18,548 bases of DNA, taken from the NCBI GenBank assembly GCA_946545765.1, contig CAMNNS010000016.1:1-18548 (forward strand), written 5' to 3'. This DNA comes from an uncultured Bacteroidales bacterium (GTDB lineage: Bacteria; Bacteroidota; Bacteroidia; Bacteroidales; UBA932). The notes below the pieces were generated by a model that was not told the origin of the DNA, did no database searches, and saw only the letters and a list, made by a program, of their open reading frames with translations. Made by a program: the position numbers and the translations under genes. Position 1 is the first letter of the stretch; each line of letters starts with the position of its first letter. Shown here piece after piece: positions 1-6,128 of this stretch.

Positions 1-1862
1 GAATTTAATTTTATTCTGTTTTTATTCTTTAAAAGAATATTTACCATTCTAACATAAGGGGGAAATTTAAAAAGTTCTCTTTCTTTAAGTTGCTCATTTA
101 CATCAGTTAAATTCTTATCGCGATAAGATTCTAAATTATTTAGAATAGGATGATTTTTATTATTTGTTTGGATAATAAGAGTGCCTTTATTTTCTCTCCT
201 TCCTACTCTTCCCATAAGTTGAATAAGGAGTTGTAATGCTCGCTCATCTGCTCTAAAATCTTGTTGTCCAAAAAGTACATCGGTTTGAAGAACACCCACT
301 AAAGAGAGATTTTTAAAATCAAAACCTTTTGTTATCATTTGAGTACCTACTAAAATATCTATCTTCCCCTCTTCAAACCCTTTTAAAACCTTATCTGTCT
401 GTGTTTTACTCTTTGTAATATCTGCATCAAACCGAGCGATATTAAAATTTGGAAACAATTCTTTTATCTCCTCCTCAATTTTTTCTGAACCTGCACCCCT
501 TAATGTTAAAGATTCTTTGCCACAAGCAGGGCACACATTTGAAAAATGGGACGAATACTCACAGTAATGGCATCTCAAAGAGTTATCAAATCTGTGATAA
601 CTTAATGTTACATTACAATGGGGGCATTTTAGTATAGTACCACATTCCGAGCATATTATCAGCGGAGAGTAGGAGCGGACTGGACTAAACAGAATAACTT
701 GTTCTCCCTTTTTAATTGTTTTTTCTATATGGTGTATCAAAGAGTAAGAAAAACTCCCTTTCAATTGATTGTTTTTCCTTGCCCAAATAGTATCAACCAA
801 AATTATATCGGGATTTGTAGCATTATAATATTTCTGCTTTAATTCTACTTTTTTGTACAATCCCGATTTGCAATTGAATAAAGATTCTAAAGATGGAGTT
901 GCACTTCCCAAAAGTATTTTAGATTTATGTATTTGAGATAAAAATAATGCCCCCTCTCTCGCATTATATCGTGGAGAAGGTTCATCTTGTTTATAGCTCT
1001 GGTCGTGTTCTTCATCTACTATTATTAGCCCTAAACTATTAAAAGGCAGGAAAATAGAAGAGCGTGTACCTAATACTACAAAACCTTTCCCTATAGTAAG
1101 AAGCTCTCTAATCAGCTTTCTTGTTTTATTTGTTTGTTTAGAATGATAACATAACAACCTCTCTCCAAAATGAGATTTAAGCCTAATTTCAAGCTGTTTA
1201 CTCATTGCTATCTCAGGTACTAAAAACAATACATTTTTACCCTTTTTAATCTCATCTTTAGCAAGGTTTATATAAATCTCGGTCTTTCCACTTCCCGTAA
1301 CCCCTTCTAACAAAACACATTTAGTTTCTATCTCACTTTTTATATTATTATAAGTAGCAAGTTGATCGTCTGATAAAACTATATCTGTGTTATTTATTGA
1401 TTTATTATCATTTACCTTTTCTAAAATTTTATCTATTGTTTTTTTATCTTTTATCTGCTCCCGATTCTCCTTTTGAGATGGGTAAGCAGCGTTAAAGACC
1501 TCACCTATAGAGCATAAATAATAATCTGCAATCTTTTGCCATAAAAGTAACTCTTGATAAGATATTTTAGGCAAATCTTCTATTTTGATAATTCTTTTAT
1601 ACTCCTTGATATTTAAAATCTTATACTTATTAGAAAAAATTTTATAAGAGCTAAATTCATCTTGAGTCATAACCTTATTTATAACCCCACTATACTCCTT
1701 ATTAGCAAACTCTACCTTTACTCTAACCCCTACAAAACTATTTAATGAATCTTTTTGAGATAAATTCAAGAGAACCAATTCTTCTGGCAAAATATAAAAT
1801 ACCTCCTCAGAAAACTTTATAGGGAGTATAACAGATACATATAAAATATTTTGCCCATTCAT
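1..1862 (-). CDS. priA: Primosomal protein N' (replication restart helicase PriA), C-terminus cut by window edge
   Basis: PriA is a superfamily 2 DNA helicase that recognises stalled forks and reloads the replisome. I translated the minus strand by hand from the ATG at 1862 to the left edge and found about 620 open codons with no stop. Visible are the Walker A motif GVTGSGKTE (residues 187-195), the DEEH box (283-286), the GSATPS motif, and four cysteine pairs of the PriA zinc insertion: CSEC 404-407, CPHC 413-416, CHYC 431-434 and CPAC 444-447. GTQMITKGFDF (506-516) and the motif VI arginines in QLMGRVGRR (548-556) follow. Family members usually run to about 730-820 residues, so the last 100-200 are missing. 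Two family motifs are altered: LFSPVRSY (391-398) replaces the usual LFxNRRGY, and QLMGRVGR replaces QVAGRAGR. The gene is divergent from tRNA-Phe. No Shine-Dalgarno is visible. Confidence 0.96.
   Translation of the reverse strand, partial: MNGQNILYVSVILPIKFSEEVFYILPEELVLLNLSQKDSLNSFVGVRVKVEFANKEYSGVINKVMTQDEFSSYKIFSNKYKILNIKEYKRIIKIEDLPKISYQELLLWQKIADYYLCSIGEVFNAAYPSQKENREQIKDKKTIDKILEKVNDNKSINNTDIVLSDDQLATYNNIKSEIETKCVLLEGVTGSGKTEIYINLAKDEIKKGKNVLFLVPEIAMSKQLEIRLKSHFGERLLCYHSKQTNKTRKLIRELLTIGKGFVVLGTRSSIFLPFNSLGLIIVDEEHDQSYKQDEPSPRYNAREGALFLSQIHKSKILLGSATPSLESLFNCKSGLYKKVELKQKYYNATNPDIILVDTIWARKNNQLKGSFSYSLIHHIEKTIKKGEQVILFSPVRSYSPLIICSECGTILKCPHCNVTLSYHRFDNSLRCHYCEYSSHFSNVCPACGKESLTLRGAGSEKIEEEIKELFPNFNIARFDADITKSKTQTDKVLKGFEEGKIDILVGTQMITKGFDFKNLSLVGVLQTDVLFGQQDFRADERALQLLIQLMGRVGRRENKGTLIIQTNNKNHPILNNLESYRDKNLTDVNEQLKERELFKFPPYVRMVNILLKNKNRIKLN
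113..128. repeat. Iterated palindrome copy 1 (TCTTATCGCGATAAGA)
   Basis: A perfect 16-bp palindrome centred on ATCGCGAT (117-124). It lies inside priA, where it encodes Ser-Tyr-Arg-Asp-Lys. It is one of five ATCGCGAT copies in the window and uses CGC, an uncommon arginine codon in this AT-rich sequence. Confidence 0.7.
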
Positions 1863-1864
1863 AA

Positions 1865-1894
1865 TTGCAAAATTAAAAAATATATTTATCTTTG
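1865..1894 (+). promoter_or_regulatory. Bacteroidetes-type promoter of tRNA-Phe
   Basis: A -33-like TTG (1865-1867) is followed after 19 bp by TATCTTTG (1887-1894), which fits the Bacteroidetes -7 consensus TAnnTTTG. The box ends 16 bp before the first base of the mature tRNA, a sensible distance for a short 5' leader. Confidence 0.7.
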
Positions 1895-1910
1895 CATTCC
1901 CAAAATAAAT

Positions 1911-1983
1911 GGTGCCATAGCTCAGCTGGTAGAGCAAAGGACTGAAAATCCTTGTGTCCCTGGTTCGACTCCCGGTGGCACCA
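1911..1983 (+). tRNA. tRNA-Phe (anticodon GAA)
   Basis: A 73-nt cloverleaf. The acceptor stem GGTGCCA/TGGCACC is fully paired with discriminator A1983. The D arm has GCTCAGCTGGTAGAGC and the anticodon stem is AAGGA/TCCTT around loop CTGAAAA with anticodon GAA at 1944-1946. The variable loop is GTGTC and the T loop is TTCGACT. The 3' CCA is not encoded and would have to be added after processing. The T stem CCTGG/CCCGG has a U-C mismatch at the middle pair (1961 and 1973), where E. coli tRNA-Phe has a U-G wobble. The gene is single, with its own promoter and terminator. Confidence 0.97.
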
Positions 1984-1984
1984 C

Positions 1985-2024
1985 AAAAAAATAACTCCTA
2001 AAAAAATTAGGGGTTATTTTTTTT
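1985..2024. terminator. Bidirectional terminator between tRNA-Phe and lipid kinase gene
   Basis: AATAACTCCTAA (1990-2001) pairs with TTAGGGGTTATT (2007-2018) with one T-G wobble around a five-A loop. A-rich sequence on the left and eight T's on the right give a U-tract in both directions. It ends tRNA-Phe (plus) and, 18 bp past its stop codon, the lipid kinase gene (minus). Confidence 0.88.
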
Positions 2025-2041
2025 AGATTCTATTTGTCGGT

Positions 2042-2989
2042 TTATAAATATTTAAAACTCGAACCTACAACAACTTTAATACTTTTAGAGACTAATGAAA
2101 ATTTAAACGGTGATTCTCCTACCGCCTCACCATCTATTTCTATTCTTGTATGGGGACAAGTCTCTATCTCAATAGATTTACATTGTTTATATAAAACGCT
2201 TGGCAATGTGTAAATTGTTCCCGAATACAACATTTTAAATTTCCTAAGAATCCTAAACTTTGACATCTTTTTAATTATCGTTAGATCCATCAGTCCGTCA
2301 TCCACAGCGGCATTTGGGGTTTGTTGCATACCTCCCCCATTATATTTTCCTATACCAACTGCTCCAGAAAATACCATACCATTAAAATACTCTTTACCAT
2401 CTACTTTTATGTTAAATAGATTTGATTTAAATTTTAAAAAGGTATTAAAAGCACTCTGCAGATAGAGATTTTTGCCATACTTTCCCTCATCTTTTAAAGC
2501 ATTGTATTTCATATTAACAACTGCATCAAATCCCAACCCCGCTACATTTGCCATATATCTGGTATGCTTTACTTTAGATTCGTGATACTCAACTTTTCCA
2601 ACATCCTGTAATACAGTTCTTTTCTCAGACAAAGCTTGAACCGCCTCGGAGTAAGTTTTTGATATTCCATACATTCTAATCCAGTCATTTCCTGTACCTG
2701 TCGGGATTACCGCCAAAGAAATTTCATTCGTTGGGACAACTTTCTGAATAAAAATCCCATTTACCACCTCGTGCACTGTCCCATCACCCCCTACCGCCAA
2801 TATATTTCTATATCCATCATTTACAGCCTTAACTGTTAGCTCTATAGCGTGATACTTATGTTCTGTAAAAACACAAGTAAACCGCAAACCCTTATTATAC
2901 ATAGAGTTAGAAATAATAGGCCAATCCTTCAAACCTTTTCCACTCCCCGCCTTTGGATTAACTATTACCAACCAAACTTCCTCTTTCAT
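2042..2989 (-). CDS. Diacylglycerol kinase-family lipid kinase (YegS/BmrU-like)
   Basis: A 315-residue protein of the DAGK catalytic family, which phosphorylates lipids such as diacylglycerol, sphingoid bases or undecaprenol at the inner face of the membrane. The N-terminal NPKAGSGKG (11-19) and the nucleotide-binding loop GGDGTVHEVVNG (67-78) are intact. PTGTGNDW (96-103) follows, then DDGLMDLTII (230-239) and EIDGE (284-288) in the C-terminal beta-rich domain. The length is normal for bacterial members. The ATG at 2989 starts directly on the family motif (MKEEVWLVIVNPKAG). The gene stands alone, converging on tRNA-Phe. A candidate -7 box (TATTTTTG on the minus strand, 3014-3021) lies about 25 bp upstream, and an ATCGCGAT palindrome lies 56-75 bp upstream. 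The exact substrate cannot be told from sequence. Confidence 0.92.
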   Translation of the reverse strand: MKEEVWLVIVNPKAGSGKGLKDWPIISNSMYNKGLRFTCVFTEHKYHAIELTVKAVNDGYRNILAVGGDGTVHEVVNGIFIQKVVPTNEISLAVIPTGTGNDWIRMYGISKTYSEAVQALSEKRTVLQDVGKVEYHESKVKHTRYMANVAGLGFDAVVNMKYNALKDEGKYGKNLYLQSAFNTFLKFKSNLFNIKVDGKEYFNGMVFSGAVGIGKYNGGGMQQTPNAAVDDGLMDLTIIKKMSKFRILRKFKMLYSGTIYTLPSVLYKQCKSIEIETCPHTRIEIDGEAVGESPFKFSLVSKSIKVVVGSSFKYL

Positions 2990-3044
2990 AATTTAATATT
3001 TAAGATATTTTTACAAAAATAATAAATTGTTCTTTTGATATATT

Positions 3045-3064
3045 TTTCTTATCGCGATAAGAAA
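3045..3064. repeat. Iterated palindrome copy 2, the longest (20 bp)
   Basis: A perfect 20-bp palindrome, TTTCTTATCGCGATAAGAAA, between the secreted-peptide gene and the lipid kinase gene. Its inner 16 bp are identical to copy 1. It is not followed by a U-tract in either direction, so it is a poor terminator. A protein-binding site is possible. Confidence 0.75.
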
Positions 3065-3094
3065 CATTCCCATTTTTAATTTCCAGATTATTAT

Positions 3095-3301
3095 TCAACC
3101 CTTACGAGAGTCATTTTCATTGGAATCGAACAACCCTTCTTTACTTTTTTCTCTCCTAATAAAGAACATTCTTGTTTTTCTTCTTTCAGAAAATCCCTCA
3201 GACCACCCGACAGCACCATAAGAGGTATAATCTTTCTTCTGTGCTTTAAGAACTATTGGAAGCAATAACAGAGTGATTGATAATAATATGGTCTTTTTCA
3301 T
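3095..3301 (-). CDS. Small secreted peptide, unknown function
   Basis: A 68-residue hypothetical protein. Residues 1-21 form a clear signal peptide: MKK, then a leucine/isoleucine-rich core, then LKAQ, the usual Bacteroidetes cleavage region. The mature part is about 47 residues, rich in charge and net basic (SERRKTR, FIRREKSK), with no membrane segment and no cysteine. It stands alone, divergent from parA. What makes it credible despite its size is a well-formed promoter upstream (-33 and -7 boxes 20 bp apart). I do not recognise a family. It loosely resembles the N-terminal half of short exported Bacteroidales proteins that continue into a glycine-rich hydrophobic tail, but that tail is absent here and I see no such coding in other frames downstream. 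It may be a genuine short peptide or a truncated relic. Confidence 0.6.
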   Translation of the reverse strand: MKKTILLSITLLLLPIVLKAQKKDYTSYGAVGWSEGFSERRKTRMFFIRREKSKEGLFDSNENDSRKG

Positions 3302-3343
3302 ACTACTTTCAATGAGAAGGGAATAACTGAAACCTCTCTATTA

Positions 3344-3375
3344 CAAAGATAAAGAAATATTAAAATAGATACAAA
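3344..3375 (-). promoter_or_regulatory. Promoter of the small secreted peptide gene
   Basis: On the minus strand, TTTG (3375-3372) is followed after exactly 20 bp by TATCTTTG (3351-3344). This matches the Bacteroidetes -33/-7 pair. It predicts a transcript start near 3340 and a leader of about 40 nt before the ATG at 3301. Confidence 0.65.
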
Positions 3376-3443
3376 AAACAGGAATACCAAAAACTCTTTG
3401 TATAATTAAACAAAAAGGTTCTATGTATTGTATTTTTTTTAAC

Positions 3444-3451
3444 TAAATTTG
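3444..3451 (+). promoter_or_regulatory. Candidate -7 box for the parAB operon
   Basis: TAAATTTG matches TAnnTTTG and lies 19 bp upstream of the parA ATG. No good -33 TTTG is seen at the expected 19-21 bp spacing, so this is a moderate call. Confidence 0.45.
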
Positions 3452-3470
3452 TACGATAAGTTTTAATAAA

Positions 3471-4238
3471 ATGGGAAAAGTAATAGCAATAGCAAATCAA
3501 AAAGGGGGAGTTGGAAAAACTACAACAGCAATCAATTTAGCGGCCTCTTTGGCAGTATTGGAAAAACGAACCCTTCTTATAGATGCAGACCCTCAAGCAA
3601 ATGCCACCTCGGGCTTAAATTTTAATCCCGATTCAATGGATAAAAAAACCATTTATGAAGTGCTAATCGGGGAGCATAAATTAGAGGATATTATATTAGA
3701 GACAGATATCAAAAACTTAGATGTTGCCCCATCTCATATAAATTTAGCAGGGGCAGAGATAGAATTGATTGAGGTAGAGAATAGAGCAAGTGTTCTAAAG
3801 AGTTCGCTTGAATCTGTTATAGATAAATACGATTACATAATCATAGACTGCTCACCTTCTTTAGGGACTATTACTATAAATGCCTTAGTAGCAGCCAACT
3901 CCGTAATAATTCCTGTTCAGAGTGAGTTCTTTGCTTTGGAAGGTTTAGGTAAACTTTTAAATACAATAAAAATAGTTCAGAAGAAACTTAATCCCGAACT
4001 AACAATAGAGGGTTTTCTTCTTACAATGTTTGATGCCCGTCTTAAACTTGCAAATCAAGTAGCAGAAGATGTTCGTCACCATTTTGGCAATATGGTATTT
4101 GACACAATCATTACCAGAAATGTAAGACTTTCAGAAGCTCCAAGTTTTGGTAAACCTGTAATATTATACGATGCCCTTTCTAATGGTGCAAACAACTACC
4201 TAAATTTAGCAAAAGAGGTAATTGCTAAAAACTCATAA
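3471..4238 (+). CDS. parA: Chromosome-partitioning ATPase ParA (Soj)
   Basis: A 255-residue ParA/MinD-family ATPase. ATP-bound dimers coat the nucleoid, and ParB-parS complexes follow the gradient to separate sister origins. The deviant Walker A box KGGVGKTTT is at residues 11-19, the A' motif LLIDADPQAN at 35-44, and the Walker B region YDYIIIDCSPSLG at 120-132. There is no N-terminal DNA-binding extension, so this is the short chromosomal Soj type and not the plasmid type with a helix-turn-helix. It is the first gene of a plus-strand cluster, 11 bp ahead of parB. The start has no Shine-Dalgarno, only A/T-rich sequence, as usual in Bacteroidetes. Confidence 0.97.
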   Translation: MGKVIAIANQKGGVGKTTTAINLAASLAVLEKRTLLIDADPQANATSGLNFNPDSMDKKTIYEVLIGEHKLEDIILETDIKNLDVAPSHINLAGAEIELIEVENRASVLKSSLESVIDKYDYIIIDCSPSLGTITINALVAANSVIIPVQSEFFALEGLGKLLNTIKIVQKKLNPELTIEGFLLTMFDARLKLANQVAEDVRHHFGNMVFDTIITRNVRLSEAPSFGKPVILYDALSNGANNYLNLAKEVIAKNS

Positions 4239-4249
4239 AAAACTATTGT

Positions 4250-5155
4250 ATGACTAAAAAAAATCAAACAGGATTAGGAAAAGGATTGAGTGCATTATTA
4301 GAAAATGCCTCTCAAAATCAAGATATTAAAAGGAATATCTCTCCCTCGTCATCTCCACTTGTAGCTATTCAGGAGATCGAGTTGAAAAATATTGTTCCAA
4401 ACCCTTTTCAACCAAGAAAAGAATTTGATAAAGAGAAGTTGGAAGAACTTGCACAATCTATTAAGCTAATCGGAGTTATACAACCTATTACAGTTACAAA
4501 ATTATCTGTAGGGAGGTATCAACTCATTAGCGGTGAGAGGAGATTTAGGGCAAGTACTTTAGCAGGATTGACAACTATACCCGCCTATATAAAAAAAGAG
4601 GTAGATGATACCTCTAAATTAGAGATGGCTATTGTTGAGAACATTCAAAGAGAAGATTTAGACCCTATAGATATTGCACTCAGTTTTAACCGTTTAATAG
4701 AGGAATGTTCCTTAACACAAGAACAACTCTCATCGAGAGTGGGAAAAAACAGAGCAAGTATTTCAAACTATTTAAGATTGTTAAAACTACCAACAGAAGT
4801 TCAATTTGCTATTAAGGCGGGGAAGATCTCTATGGGACACGCAAAAGCTCTTATGGGGTTAAATTCAGATAATCTTATTAAAAAATTTGCAAGTAAAATT
4901 ATAGAAGAAGGGCTATCTGTCAGACAAATAGAAGAAATTGTCAAAAAGAATAACAACCCTTTAGACAAAAAAAATAGAGAGAAAAACACCCCTTCACAAA
5001 ATAGTATTGAGCTGGGTAATATTCTTAAAAAATATTTTTCTAACAAAGTTGCCATAAAATCTAAAGATAACGGTAGTGGGCAACTTATAATAAACTATCA
5101 AAACGAGCAACAAATAAATAATTTCCTTAAGCTTCTTAAGGAACATAATTTGTAG
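4250..5155 (+). CDS. parB: ParB/Spo0J centromere-binding CTPase
   Basis: A 301-residue partner of ParA that loads at parS and slides on DNA as a CTP-dependent clamp. In order: the ParA-stimulating N-terminal motif GLGKGLSALL (8-17); box I NPFQPRKEFD (51-60); the CTP-binding box GERRFRAS (95-102); box III ENIQRED (130-136); a helix-turn-helix from LTQEQLSSRVGKNRASISNYLRLL (about 155-179); and a C-terminal dimerisation part ending in a leucine-rich NNFLKLLKEHNL. All expected elements are present. Its stop codon shares one base with the alternative GTG start of the next gene. I did not find a canonical CACGTG-centred parS near the operon or elsewhere in the window. Confidence 0.96.
   Translation: MTKKNQTGLGKGLSALLENASQNQDIKRNISPSSSPLVAIQEIELKNIVPNPFQPRKEFDKEKLEELAQSIKLIGVIQPITVTKLSVGRYQLISGERRFRASTLAGLTTIPAYIKKEVDDTSKLEMAIVENIQREDLDPIDIALSFNRLIEECSLTQEQLSSRVGKNRASISNYLRLLKLPTEVQFAIKAGKISMGHAKALMGLNSDNLIKKFASKIIEEGLSVRQIEEIVKKNNNPLDKKNREKNTPSQNSIELGNILKKYFSNKVAIKSKDNGSGQLIINYQNEQQINNFLKLLKEHNL
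5123..5143 (+). other. Inverted repeat at the 3' end of parB
   Basis: TTCCTTAAG (5123-5131) and CTTAAGGAA (5135-5143) form a perfect 9-bp stem with a 3-nt CTT loop. It lies in the last codons of parB (Phe-Leu-Lys-Leu-Leu-Lys-Glu), 11 bp before the next gene's GTG. There is no U-tract, so it is not a standard terminator. It could influence coupling or mRNA processing, or be a by-product of the Leu-Lys repeat. Confidence 0.5.
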
Positions 5156-6117
5156 TGAGAGGCACTATTGTGAAATATTTAAGATCTAAAATAAAATTTT
5201 TTGTAATAATATTTATCATTGCTCTGTGTTGCAGTAATAAGGGAATAGCACAATTCAGAAACCCAATTTCTGCAGGCACTATGCGTTCTTCAACTCAATC
5301 AGATACAACAGAATACAGCAATGACACAACTACATTTAAACCCAATTTTACACTAAAAAAATATTTTAGGTCATTAGCCCATAAAGATACAATGACCATT
5401 TCTAATGTTTTCTTTGGGGCTATGGTTTTACCCGGAACGGGGCAGTGGTATAACAAAGATTATTGGAAAGTTCCTGTAGTTTACGGACTCTTAGGGGGAA
5501 CTATTACCGGGGCAGTAATATCTAACCAAAAGTGGAAGAGAGATAAAGATCTACAAGCTAAAGATTTAAGAGATTTTTTAATTTGGGGAGCGATAGCAAC
5601 ATATTGGGGGCAACTTATGGATGCAACGGTAAAGTATAAATCTTATGATGACCATCTCCCTGCAAGAGCCTCCCTTTATTCTGCTCTTCTTCCAGGGTTA
5701 GGGCAAATATACAATGGTGACTATTGGCATGTTCCAATATACTACGCTGGCTTTATGGTAAGTGGATACAGTTGGGCTTTTAATCAAAGGCAATACAAAA
5801 GATATAGAAACTATCTTAAAGAAGTTGTAGATGGCACATATACAGGAATATACTCGGAATCAGATTTAATTTGGTTTAGAGATTCGTATCGGCGATACAG
5901 AGACTATTCTGTTATTGCAACTATATTAGTTTATATACTCAATATAATAGATGCTAATGTCTTTGCACACTTTACCAAATTTGATATATCTGACGACCTG
6001 ACCTTTAACATACAACCAACCATAGTTCAACCTGTTACACCTGTTGGTAATTACTATGGGTATTCTCCAACTTTTAAATATAATAAGTTTGGATTTCAGA
6101 TGAATATAAAATTTTAA
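5155..6117 (+). CDS. DUF5683-like membrane protein of the par cluster
   Basis: 320 residues if the GTG at 5155 is used. A GTG at 5170 gives a cleaner signal peptide (MKYLRSKIKFFVIIFIIAL...GIAQ) and is equally possible. The defining feature is a motif that occurs twice: LPGTGQWYNKDYWKVPVVY (92-110) and LPGLGQIYNGDYWHVPIYY (179-197). Each is followed by a hydrophobic stretch that could enter the membrane. A basic and aromatic region (QRQYKRYRNY, YRRYRDYS) and a final membrane-like segment (YSVIATILVYILNIIDANVF) come next, then a probable beta-rich tail. This matches the Bacteroidetes family annotated DUF5683, habitually found just after parB. Its biochemical role is unknown to me. It overlaps the parB stop by one base, so it is co-transcribed and probably translationally coupled. 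Confidence 0.85.
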   Translation: MRGTIVKYLRSKIKFFVIIFIIALCCSNKGIAQFRNPISAGTMRSSTQSDTTEYSNDTTTFKPNFTLKKYFRSLAHKDTMTISNVFFGAMVLPGTGQWYNKDYWKVPVVYGLLGGTITGAVISNQKWKRDKDLQAKDLRDFLIWGAIATYWGQLMDATVKYKSYDDHLPARASLYSALLPGLGQIYNGDYWHVPIYYAGFMVSGYSWAFNQRQYKRYRNYLKEVVDGTYTGIYSESDLIWFRDSYRRYRDYSVIATILVYILNIIDANVFAHFTKFDISDDLTFNIQPTIVQPVTPVGNYYGYSPTFKYNKFGFQMNIKF

Positions 6118-6128
6118 AGAAGTTTACT

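Noticed and set aside
449..637. A 62-codon plus-strand open frame
   Set aside because: It is antisense to the zinc-binding region of priA, whose minus-strand frame has clear helicase motifs across the whole stretch.
3045..3064. The 20-bp palindrome as an intrinsic terminator
   Set aside because: No U-tract follows on either strand, and the same core occurs inside genes.
4801..5055. An 84-codon minus-strand frame inside parB
   Set aside because: It is a shadow frame of a well-conserved ParB coding region.
3471..5155. A parS site near parAB
   Set aside because: I looked for the usual CACGTG-centred palindrome and did not find one in the window. The ATCGCGAT palindromes do not resemble it closely enough to call them parS.
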